Assembly (NCBI GenBank): GCA_913043185.1
Contig: CAJWMI010000070.1
Coordinates: 1-8,546, forward strand
Origin: an uncultured Fidelibacterota bacterium
GTDB taxonomy: Bacteria > Marinisomatota > Marinisomatia > Marinisomatales > UBA1611
Length of the DNA stretch: 8,546 bases
Direction of reading: 5' to 3'
The notes under the pieces are model-generated. The model had not been told where the DNA came from. It saw nothing but the letters and a program-made list of their open reading frames with translations, and ran no database searches. How positions within the stretch are numbered: position 1 is the first letter of the stretch; the number at the start of each line of letters is the position of its first letter. The position numbers and the translations under genes were made by a program. Shown here in pieces: positions 1-8,156 of this stretch.

Positions 1-729
1 TTTTAGTTTAATTATTGCCGATAGGTTTAAAGTATTGTTTTTAAAATTCAAGCTATTACTCAAGGTGTCTCTTACATTTGTCATGCCCATATAATAAGAC
101 GCTCTTAATCCTAATCTATGGTTCAGCATATAATCCACACCAAATTGTAATCCAGAATCTAAACCAAATTCCTTAGGCATCATATCAATCGTATCAGATT
201 GACTGCTGTTAAATTCAGTAAGGCTTAATTTTGCAACTGATGTGCCACCACGTGATCCGCCTACTTGAACACCTCCAAATACTTCAATCTGTTTGCTAAT
301 TGAAATTGGGTAGAGTATATGTGCAGCTGCATAATTATACACCTCATGGCCACCGATTTCAATGTCATAATCAATGCCACCAATGTTCATGCTTGTAGCT
401 TGTTTAAGCTTCGAACCCCTTTGGAGAAAGCCAGCACCAATAATGAATCGTGGGAAACGATATTCAAGACCAATATAAGAACCGTTTTGTGGACTAATAT
501 CAATTTGGTTATTTATCTTATCATCATTGTATTTAATAGTAGACATGTTATACCCACCAATAATTGCCAATCCCTTTTGAGCGGATATATTAGAAATAGA
601 ATTTTTATTTTTTAGCTTTTTCTTACCCTCATAACGCCTAGTCTGTGCGTTTAGTGATATACTAAAAAGAATTATAATTAAGAAAATTTTGTGAGAGTTA
701 ATTAAATATTTTGTATAACGTGTTAGCAA
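1..729 (-). CDS. Outer-membrane beta-barrel protein, C-terminus cut by window edge
   Basis: A reading frame open on the minus strand from 729 to the window edge gives 243 residues with no stop. Residues 1-14 are basic/polar, 15-26 are hydrophobic (IFLIIILFSISL), and a signal peptidase I site fits after SLNA (residue 28, before QTRR). The mature part alternates short polar and aromatic strands typical of a small porin-like barrel, for example IGLEYRFPRFIIGAGF, VFGGVQVGG, LQFGVDYML and LGLRASYYMGM. The last visible residues, LNLSAIIKLK, look like a final strand, so the true stop is probably just outside. No ATG occurs in frame before the mature region, so I chose TTG at 729-727; no clear Shine-Dalgarno site precedes it. 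It lies 23 nt downstream of tRNA-Met on the same strand and may be cotranscribed with it. Barrel class is clear; the ligand or function is not known. Confidence 0.75.
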   Translation of the reverse strand, partial: MLTRYTKYLINSHKIFLIIILFSISLNAQTRRYEGKKKLKNKNSISNISAQKGLAIIGGYNMSTIKYNDDKINNQIDISPQNGSYIGLEYRFPRFIIGAGFLQRGSKLKQATSMNIGGIDYDIEIGGHEVYNYAAAHILYPISISKQIEVFGGVQVGGSRGGTSVAKLSLTEFNSSQSDTIDMMPKEFGLDSGLQFGVDYMLNHRLGLRASYYMGMTNVRDTLSNSLNFKNNTLNLSAIIKLK

Positions 730-752
730 AATTTCATAAAAATTAATTAATG

Positions 753-826
753 TAGCGGAGGAGGGACTCGAACCCCCGACACTCGGATTATGATTCCGAT
801 GCTCTAACCAGCTGAGCTACTCCGCC
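753..826 (-). tRNA. tRNA-Met (CAT), elongator type
   Basis: The minus strand folds as a 74-nt cloverleaf. The acceptor arms are GGCGGAG and CTCCGCT (first pair G-U) with discriminator A at 753. The D arm contains AGCTCAGCTGGTTAGAGC. The anticodon stem is TCGGA/TCCGA around the loop ATCATAA, with anticodon CAT at 792-790. The T arm carries the GTTCGAGTC loop motif. The 3' CCA is not encoded; the genome reads CAT after the discriminator. The sequence closely resembles elongator tRNA-Met genes rather than initiator (no mismatch-type 5' end) or tRNA-Ile2, though CAT alone cannot exclude an Ile2 role. The outer-membrane protein gene follows directly on the same strand. Confidence 0.95.
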
Positions 827-841
827 ATGGAATAATCTTAT

Positions 842-870
842 TTAATACGCAAAATTAAATAGCGCTTGAA
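842..870 (-). promoter_or_regulatory. Possible promoter for tRNA-Met
   Basis: On the minus strand TTCAAG (870-865) and TATTAA (847-842) are separated by 17 nt and would start transcription about 9 nt before the tRNA. Both hexamers match the sigma-70 consensus only moderately, and if the organism belongs to Bacteroidota the promoter rules differ, so this is a weak call. Confidence 0.2.
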
Positions 871-894
871 GAAAAAACTAATAACTAATACTAT
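866..894 (+). promoter_or_regulatory. gdhA: Possible promoter for gdhA
   Basis: TTGAAG (866-871) and TACTAT (889-894) are spaced by 17 nt. A start near 901 would give a leader of about 70 nt that contains the inverted repeat at 922-948. It overlaps the candidate tRNA-Met promoter on the other strand, so the two would compete for the same DNA. The hexamers are imperfect and the region is AT-rich, so chance matches are likely. Confidence 0.25.
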
Positions 895-921
895 ATTAAA
901 AGAAAAATTAGACTATTTGAT

Positions 922-948
922 ACGGCAATTCCTGATTAATTTTGCCGT
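922..948 (+). promoter_or_regulatory. Inverted repeat in the gdhA leader
   Basis: ACGGCAA (922-928) and TTGCCGT (942-948) form a perfect 7-bp inverted repeat around a 13-nt AT-rich spacer. It stands out as G+C-containing arms in otherwise AT-rich intergenic DNA and ends 14 nt before the ribosome binding site of gdhA. No T-run follows, so it is not a terminator. It could be an operator for a dimeric regulator or an RNA hairpin in the leader; the sequence does not decide between these. Confidence 0.4.
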
Positions 949-959
949 TCAGAAAATAA

Positions 960-2315
<1,356 letters not shown>

Positions 2316-2325
<10 letters not shown>

Positions 2326-5294
2326 GTTGAATCTTTCTCATCCATTTTATTTTTATCCTCAGACTTTGGTATTAGTATTTTACCATTTCCTGAGAGCCCA
2401 TCAATGATTGTTTTAAATGAATAGTTGAACTGATACCAGTTTATAAATTTCCCTTTTTCTTTTGGCGTGTAATGATTAAGCCAGGAGTCATTAATAAAGT
2501 CATTTTTATTTTTATTATCAATCGTAAGATAGCCAATATGTAGGCTGGTTAAATTTTGAAAAAAGTGACTCCCAAACGATGGGTCTACTGGAAAACTTTT
2601 ATGCCCAATCTCAATAATGATTTTTGCATGAGATATTTGTTGCCAGTTTATCGGAACTCCTAGCCATGGATCTGCAGATCCCCAGCGGCCAGGGCCAGCA
2701 AGTATATATGGATTTGATTTACCAATGTTGTTGTTAAATGATTCAATCTCTTTAGCAATTTTATATGATTGAGAGGGATCATATTTATCTGTTCGAAGGT
2801 ATAATAAGCTTTTAATATTATCATATGTCCCATTGCCTAAGGTTATTTGACTTTCAGAAAATATTTCTTCTTTTTTTATTTTCTCAAATGATATTGTTTT
2901 TGTTGTAGTTAAAACCATAGGTTTGATTTGTAATAGATAAAATTCTGAGGTCTTATCATTATCCTTGAAAATATTGACAGCAAATTCAATTTCGACAGGA
3001 CAGCCTAGCGCTTTTTCACCTAGTGCTAACAATTCGTTTAGTATTTCACATAGAGGGATTATTTTCCATTCTAAAATTGGAGAAAAATTAACCACCCTTG
3101 TTCCCTTATAAGATAATGAGTTTCTTAAGATATTATCCTCTGAGGTTACAACACCACCAACCCATTTTAGTGAACCGTCTGATTCAGATTTTGATAGATT
3201 ATGTAATTTTAAATCATTATAAATATCATAATCATTATTATTTAGATCGAGAGAGTAAAAACTAGACTGAGAATTTTCTAGGGTTGCTTTGATTGTAGAA
3301 AATTGTGGTTTAATTGCAGGGTATTTTGGAGATATGCCAAGGCATTTACCTCCATCAACTATTGTTTTCCCAAAACCAAGAGCTAAATAAGCGACGCCCT
3401 CATCACGCTCCATATATGAAACGGGATAGAAATTAATACTCTTTAATACCCCGCTAAATGTAGGATAAAATCTACCGCTCGAATATTCTTGACCAGCAAT
3501 TTCCATGATCATAACGGCCATTTTTTCCTCTTCTGTCCTATGAGCAGTATGTGAAAAATGTGATTTTGATTCATTATAAAAGATTGATGCAAACACTAGT
3601 TTTATTGCTTTTTTTAGTTCACCAATGCGATCCTTAAAAATTTCCTGATTATTAGCTAGCATAAAAGTTGAGTATGCGCCCGATAGTGGCTGATATTGTG
3701 AATCTTCTAAAAGACTTGAAGACCTTATGGCTATGGGGTAATGACATTCTTTTAAAAATGATTCAAGCTTTAAAATTAGATCCATAGACAGCCTGCTACC
3801 TAAAAATAGTGTCACTATTTTTTTATCCTGTTTTGCTTTTAATGCCTCATCCCATAGTCTATTATCTTTCATGAACCGGTCAAATTCATCAGTCCCAATT
3901 ATTGCTGTTTTTGGAATTTTCACTTTTACATTTGAGAACCTATTATCAATACCAGATTGTTTTAACATATCTTTAGCAAATGCCAGCCCTCTGGCTTTAC
4001 CGCCTAATGATCCTCCACACATTCTATAAAATCTCGATCTTTTATTGGTCGTAGGTGAGTAGTCTACCACCTCACCAAATCTTAATTGTGTATTTGGGGA
4101 ATTTATTTGCTCGATTATTGCATCTCTGATTTGTTCTTTTTTATCGAACTGGTTCACATTGATTTTTCGCAGTCTTGTTGCTAGGTCAAACTCAGACCTG
4201 GCTGCTAGCCAGTTAGAAAAGTGGTTACTCTTCCCGTGGTAGACAATTGAATCTATTGGTACAGTTTCAACTCCTCTTACTAGCTCTTCTATGTTTGTTG
4301 CCTTCACAATTTCTTTTCCTTTGGAGTTTTTGAATATGAAATCGCCAAAACCAAAATTAATGATCATAAAGTTTCTTAGGTCTTTAAGTAGTGTGTTCGA
4401 ATTTTTGTGTAAAAAATCTGCTCCTATAGTCTTTGCTAAATCTTGATTAGATTTATCAGTAGACTGTAAAATAATAGGCATTGCAGGATGTTTGTCTCGT
4501 ATCGCCTTAGCAAATTTCATACCTGCATGGGAGTCCTTTTCCCCTTTATTTAGAAATTTTACATCAGAAATAACACCAATAATATTGTCACCATATTTTT
4601 CAGAAAATTTCGTTGCTGTTTCATAGTTTGGTGTGAGCAATACTTTTAATCTCCCTCTCAGATGTAATAATCTGTGTGTTGAGTTAAGAGTTTTATTCAT
4701 TAAGTTATTTGTTAGGAATATTATTTCTCTATAGATCAATGGTAAAAGTATAGAATACATTCTAGGCGAGTCTTCAATCAATATTATCGCACGCACATTT
4801 CCCTGAACAATATCTTTTTCGGCGTTTTTCCTGTCTTCAACGTATTTGATAATGGCAGGAAAGACAGAGGCATCTCCTGACCAGATAAAAACACGGTCTA
4901 TTGAACTTGGAGATATTTTTTGTGAAAGTTGTTTGATCTCCGTTTCATCAAAGGCTAATAAAATAACCGGCATATTAGGATAAAGTTTTTTTATCGTTTT
5001 TCCTAAAGAGATTGGATCGGTATCTTCGATTCTTAGCATCACGATCACTAGATCAAAATTATCTTTAGATAAATATGCCATTGAATTAGCAGCAGTAGAC
5101 GCACGCGTTACTCTCGGGGCATAATTAAAATTCATTCCTATATATTCGGTCATAATTTGTTCAGTTAGTCCCCCATCTTCTTCAAGTATAAATGCATCAT
5201 ATGGACTAGCGACCAATAATATTTCATGAACGCGATTAGACATGAGTTCATGAAAAGTATTATTATTTTTTATTGCGAACGGATCAGATTTCAT
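2316..5294 (-). CDS. Receiver-receiver-PPDK_N (PEP synthase-like ATP-grasp) protein
   Basis: Encodes 992 residues. Residues about 22-155 resemble a receiver fold, but the site expected to hold the phosphoacceptor Asp is M86 (DLVIVML) and the first acidic pair is replaced by A29-S30. Residues about 167-312 form a second receiver with E174/D175 (LIEDS), D244 (VISDVKF), S278/T279 and K297, so it should be phosphorylatable. Residues about 425-792 match the PEP synthase/pyruvate phosphate dikinase ATP-binding domain: GGSLGGKARGL (427-437), AIRSSSLLEDS (522-532), SSGRFYPTFSGVL (605-617), LGFGKTIVDGG (639-649) and a final EIEFAV...LLQIKPM (768-793). A family-specific tail follows (LAGPGRWGSADPWLGVP, 865-881). 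The PEP-utiliser phosphohistidine domain and the PEP-binding barrel are not recognisable, so it should not be called PEP synthase. I recall similar uncharacterised proteins of about this length from Bacteroidota and deltaproteobacteria. No Shine-Dalgarno site precedes the chosen ATG. M18 is an alternative start. Reaction unknown. Confidence 0.85.
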
Positions 5295-5330
5295 TATATT
5301 GAATTAATCTGTAATCTTGTTAGAGAAAAT

Positions 5331-5352
5331 AAAATGCTCTTAAGCATTGTTT
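5331..5352. promoter_or_regulatory. Near-palindrome in the divergent region
   Basis: AAAATGCT (5331-5338) and AGCATT-G-TTTT (5343-5353) pair over 8 positions around a 4-nt centre, with one bulged G. A T-rich stretch follows on the plus strand. It could be an operator or a weak hairpin in the leader of the large minus-strand gene. Confidence 0.3.
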
Positions 5353-5368
5353 TATAATAAATCATTTG

Positions 5369-5385
5369 GTTAATATTATGTTAAC
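5369..5385. promoter_or_regulatory. Dyad GTTAA-N7-TTAAC in the divergent region
   Basis: GTTAA (5369-5373) and TTAAC (5381-5385) form a 17-bp dyad just upstream of the TATACT box at 5395-5400. The position suits an operator for pgk, but arms of 5 A/T-rich bases are easily found by chance in this composition. Confidence 0.25.
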
Positions 5386-5477
5386 TGTTTTCTTTATACT
5401 CTATTTTTTTGCGCCTCGCTCATAATAAATCAAAGAATAAAGCAAATTAATTACAATGAAAATTATTAACATTATAG

Positions 5478-6665
5478 ATGCTTAAGTCAATCAAAACATT
5501 TGATCTCAGAGGCCAGGTAATACTAATGAGGTTAGATCTGAATGTGCCTCTATCAGGGGAAAATATTGAAGATGATTTTAGAATAAAATCTTGTCTGCCA
5601 ACGATTAATTATTGTCTTAGTGAGGGAGCGTCAATTGTTATTATGTCACACCTTGGAAGGCCAGGAGGGAAAAAGACTAAAAAACACAGTCTTATCCCTA
5701 TCGGTGAATCAATTGCATCGATGTTAGAGTGTCCAATAAAATTTTCAGAAGATTGTATATCCCAAGATGCAGTTGACACATCGTTATCCTTAAAGCCAGG
5801 AGAGATACATCTTTTGGAAAACTTAAGATTTTATAAAGAAGAAGAAGAGAATGATGCTGAGTTTTCTAATAGACTGTCAAGGCATGGAAAAATATATATC
5901 AATGATGCTTTTGGTACTGCTCACAGGGAGCATGCATCGAATGTAGGTGTTGTTGATTATTTTAAAAATTATGGAATCGGCTTTTTAATTGAAAAAGAGA
6001 TGCAATATCTAAAAGAAATATTAAAAAAGCCTAAGAGGCCGTTAATCTTAATACTTGGTGGGGCAAAAGTATCCACAAAGATTGAATTAATTAATAGGTA
6101 TATTCATCAGGCTGACAAAATAATAATTGGAGGAGGGATGGCCTTCACTTTTTTTAAAGCTATGGGATACAATATAGGAAAATCTCTGTTAGAGTCTAGT
6201 ATGGTAGAAAAAGCCAGGTCAATAATAGATCTGGCGCGACTAAGTGGAAAAGATTTAATGCTTCCTGTAGATGTGATATGCTCGAGGAATATGGATGAAG
6301 CTCCTTTGCAATATCCAGTAAATATTAGAGAAATACCTGATGATTTAATGGGGCTGGATATTGGTCCAAGATCAATCAAAAAATTCAATGAAGTTTTGGA
6401 ATCAGCTTTGACTATTATTTGGAATGGACCTATGGGTGTCTTTGAAAAAAGTAGTTTTTCTAATGGGACTAGATTAATCGCTGATAATCTTGTGAGAATT
6501 GCAGAAAATGACGCGACGGTAGTTGCAGGAGGTGGTGACACCTCGTCTGCATTAAAATATTTTAATATAATGGAAAAATTAACTCATGTTTCAACAGGCG
6601 GAGGTGCATCATTAGAATTAATGTCAGGAAAAAGTCTTAAAGCTATAGAAAAGCTTGAGGTGTAA
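5478..6665 (+). CDS. pgk: Phosphoglycerate kinase
   Basis: Transfers phosphate between 1,3-bisphosphoglycerate and ADP, giving 3-phosphoglycerate and ATP, in glycolysis and in reverse in gluconeogenesis; cytoplasmic and monomeric in the family. The 395 residues are the usual length. The 3-phosphoglycerate site is complete: RLDLNVP (18-24, with D20 and N22), R35, SHLGRP (57-62), ENLRF (114-118) and R150 in AHREHAS. The ATP-side motifs are GGAKVSTK (194-201), WNGPMGVFE (315-323), GGGDTS (351-356) and STGGGASLE (372-380). The start at 5478 gives the normal N-terminus (KSIKTFDLRGQVILMRLDLN), although no Shine-Dalgarno sequence precedes it. A 9-codon frame starting at 5456 overlaps the start. It heads the pgk-tpiA-secG cluster, and its last codons carry the ribosome binding site of tpiA (GAGGTG, 6657-6662). 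Confidence 0.98.
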   Translation: MLKSIKTFDLRGQVILMRLDLNVPLSGENIEDDFRIKSCLPTINYCLSEGASIVIMSHLGRPGGKKTKKHSLIPIGESIASMLECPIKFSEDCISQDAVDTSLSLKPGEIHLLENLRFYKEEEENDAEFSNRLSRHGKIYINDAFGTAHREHASNVGVVDYFKNYGIGFLIEKEMQYLKEILKKPKRPLILILGGAKVSTKIELINRYIHQADKIIIGGGMAFTFFKAMGYNIGKSLLESSMVEKARSIIDLARLSGKDLMLPVDVICSRNMDEAPLQYPVNIREIPDDLMGLDIGPRSIKKFNEVLESALTIIWNGPMGVFEKSSFSNGTRLIADNLVRIAENDATVVAGGGDTSSALKYFNIMEKLTHVSTGGGASLELMSGKSLKAIEKLEV

Positions 6666-6670
6666 TAGTT

Positions 6671-7417
6671 ATGCTAAAACCCATAGTAGCAGGGAACTGG
6701 AAAATGAATAAAACTCCCCGAGAGGGTAAATTTTTCATTGATGATGTAGCAAGCCGTCTTCCAACAATTAATAATGTTAATATTATTTTTTGTCCTCCAT
6801 TCACTGGTTTAAACAATATTGATATCTCTCCGCCATATTACTTAGGCGCTCAGAATTGTTTTTATAAAGATGATGGCGCATATACTGGTGAAATATCAAT
6901 AGAGATGCTGCTAGAGTGTAATGTTCAATATGTTATTATAGGTCACTCAGAAAGGAGACATATTTTTCATGAGAATAATGAATTGATTGGTAAAAAAATG
7001 TCTAAAGTAAACAATGCTGAGATGAGGCCCATTCTTTGCATTGGCGAAACCATAGAACAAGTGAATAATGGAAAAACTTATGATATCATTGAAGAGCAAA
7101 TAGTAAAAGGTTTAGAGAATGTTAAATCAATAGATAATATTATTATTGCATATGAACCTGTCTGGGCAATTGGCACAGGATTGACAGCAACTGTTGAAAA
7201 AATCAATGAGATACATTCATTTATAAGAAAAATGCTATCCAGTTTATATACTAATAATAATAGTGATAAAATTCCAATTCTCTATGGCGGATCAGTTAAT
7301 TCAGACAATGCAAATGAACTAATTTCAATAGATGGGGTCAATGGATTTCTTATTGGCGGTGCAAGCTTAGATGTTATTAAATTCACAGATATTGTTAAAA
7401 TAGTTAACGAACAATAA
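6671..7417 (+). CDS. tpiA: Triose-phosphate isomerase
   Basis: Interconverts dihydroxyacetone phosphate and glyceraldehyde 3-phosphate, in the cytoplasm; a TIM-barrel dimer in the family. The 248 residues are standard length. The catalytic set is intact: N9 and K11 in GNWKMN, H92 in IGHSERR (90-96), and E162 in AYEPVWAIGTG (160-170). The phosphate-binding loops YGGSV (205-209) and IGG (228-230) are present. The mobile loop 6 reads GTGLTAT, with Leu171 where Lys or Arg is more usual; this position is not catalytic. The start is fixed by GAGGTG 8 nt upstream, inside the end of pgk, and the gene begins 5 nt after the pgk stop, so the two are surely cotranscribed. Confidence 0.98.
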   Translation: MLKPIVAGNWKMNKTPREGKFFIDDVASRLPTINNVNIIFCPPFTGLNNIDISPPYYLGAQNCFYKDDGAYTGEISIEMLLECNVQYVIIGHSERRHIFHENNELIGKKMSKVNNAEMRPILCIGETIEQVNNGKTYDIIEEQIVKGLENVKSIDNIIIAYEPVWAIGTGLTATVEKINEIHSFIRKMLSSLYTNNNSDKIPILYGGSVNSDNANELISIDGVNGFLIGGASLDVIKFTDIVKIVNEQ

Positions 7418-7432
7418 TTAATTGAGGTAAAT

Positions 7433-7777
7433 ATGATTGTATTTTTAATTGTAATGCATACTATTGTTAGTATTTTATTAGTTTCAGTTGTTCTTATGCA
7501 GGCTAGCCAAGGTGGTGGACTTTCAGGCACCTTTGGAGGTCAGGCTGCTAGTAGTATCCTTGGTGGCCAAAGTGCTGGCAATGTGTTAAGCAAGATCACT
7601 ACTTGGCTTGCTGTAATATTTATTGGACTAGCTATTTTTATTAGTATACTAAGCGGGCCAGCTACAGAGTCAAGCTCATCATTGGTAAAGAAAGCTTCCG
7701 AAAATAATCCTATTCAGCAGCAGCCTCAGAGTGTGCTTCCTGATCAAGAAGAGTCAGTGCTTGATCTAGGAGAATAA
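7433..7777 (+). CDS. secG: SecG subunit of the SecYEG protein translocase
   Basis: A small inner-membrane subunit that assists the SecYEG channel in protein export. The 114 residues show the family layout: transmembrane segment 1 (about 2-22), the conserved cytoplasmic loop LMQASQGGGLSGTFGG (21-36), then transmembrane segment 2 (about 54-74), followed by a polar, Gln- and Glu-rich tail of about 40 residues ending in DLGE. GAGGT (7424-7428) sits 4 nt before the ATG, supporting this start. It follows tpiA after 15 nt and precedes tRNA-Leu by 96 nt. No terminator is visible between secG and the tRNA, so read-through transcription is likely. Confidence 0.96.
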   Translation: MIVFLIVMHTIVSILLVSVVLMQASQGGGLSGTFGGQAASSILGGQSAGNVLSKITTWLAVIFIGLAIFISILSGPATESSSSLVKKASENNPIQQQPQSVLPDQEESVLDLGE

Positions 7778-7845
7778 TTATTTTTTCACATCGGATAAGT
7801 TGATAGGTAGAATGCATGGTTTTTTATTCAACTGTGTGGTAATGC

Positions 7846-7864
7846 TATGATAGAGATCTATAAT
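7846..7864 (+). promoter_or_regulatory. Possible -10 boxes for tRNA-Leu
   Basis: TATGAT (7846-7851) and TATAAT (7859-7864) lie 23 and 10 nt before the tRNA. Neither has a good -35 partner; TTTATT at 7823-7828 is 17 nt upstream of the first. The tRNA may have its own promoter in addition to read-through from secG. Weak evidence. Confidence 0.25.
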
Positions 7865-7873
7865 AGATTTTAT

Positions 7874-7957
7874 GCCGAAGTGGTGGAACTGGTAGACACG
7901 CTGTGTTCAGGGCGCAGTGGGCTTTCGCCCGTGAGAGTTCGAATCTCTCCTTCGGCA
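7874..7957 (+). tRNA. tRNA-Leu (CAG)
   Basis: An 84-nt class II tRNA. The acceptor arms are GCCGAAG and CTTCGGC with discriminator A at 7957. The D loop has the Leu-type GGTAGACACG. The anticodon stem is CTGTG/CGCAG around TTCAGGG, with anticodon CAG at 7908-7910. A long variable arm (TGGGCTTTCGCCCGT) and a GTTCGAATC T loop follow. The 3' CCA is not encoded. It reads CUG codons. Its place behind secG matches the secG-leuU order known in E. coli, and the strong hairpin at 8019-8062 would end its transcript. Confidence 0.97.
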
Positions 7958-8018
7958 TGATAGATCTGGTATACGATTGGTTATCAAACAACGTTTTCAA
8001 TAGGAATAAGACTGGTCT

Positions 8019-8062
8019 ATAACAAATACCGTCAGAGGGTCTACTCTGACGGTATTTGTTAT
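8019..8062. terminator. Perfect 19-bp-stem bidirectional terminator
   Basis: The arms at 8019-8037 and 8044-8062 are exact reverse complements over 19 bp, with a 6-nt loop (GGTCTA). The stem core is ACCGTCAGAG/CTCTGACGGT. The outer part is A-rich on the left arm and T-rich on the right (TATTTGTTAT), so each strand has a U-rich tail after the G+C core. It lies between tRNA-Leu (plus) and the hydrolase gene (minus), as expected for a terminator serving convergent units. Confidence 0.85.
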
Positions 8063-8156
8063 TCATGTGCGGTATTTTGTCATCAAAGCACAGATTAAGA
8101 CTCAGCTTAGCAAGCTAGTTATAGCCCCCCGTCGACCTATTACCTGTCGGGATTAA

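Larger units (their letters stand above)
5295..5477. promoter_or_regulatory. Divergent intergenic region between the PPDK_N-like gene and pgk
   Basis: This very AT-rich stretch of 183 bp must hold promoters for both directions. On the plus strand TATACT (5395-5400) and TATAAT (5353-5358) resemble -10 boxes, but neither has a good -35 hexamer at normal spacing. On the minus strand a TATAAT (5298-5293) overlaps the ATG of the large gene. Two small dyads lie inside (5331-5352 and 5369-5385). I see no RNA gene and no convincing longer coding sequence. Confidence 0.5.

Noticed and set aside
319..615. A 98-residue plus-strand frame in the left end
   Set aside because: It is opposite the outer-membrane protein gene, which has a signal peptide and barrel strands in the minus frame.
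6107..6541. A 144-residue frame antisense to pgk
   Set aside because: It lies wholly within pgk, whose motifs are complete, and shows no recognisable domain or ribosome binding site.
7282..7530. An 82-residue minus-strand frame across the tpiA-secG junction
   Set aside because: Both plus-strand genes are secure here, and the frame has no family resemblance.
7773..7788. An intrinsic terminator directly after secG (AATAATTATT then T-run)
   Set aside because: The palindrome is A/T only with no loop, too weak to act as a terminator stem.
7845..8066. A 73-residue minus-strand frame containing MPKERFELSRAKAHCALNTA
   Set aside because: It is the antisense of tRNA-Leu plus the terminator arm. Such translated antisense-tRNA peptides are a familiar annotation artefact.
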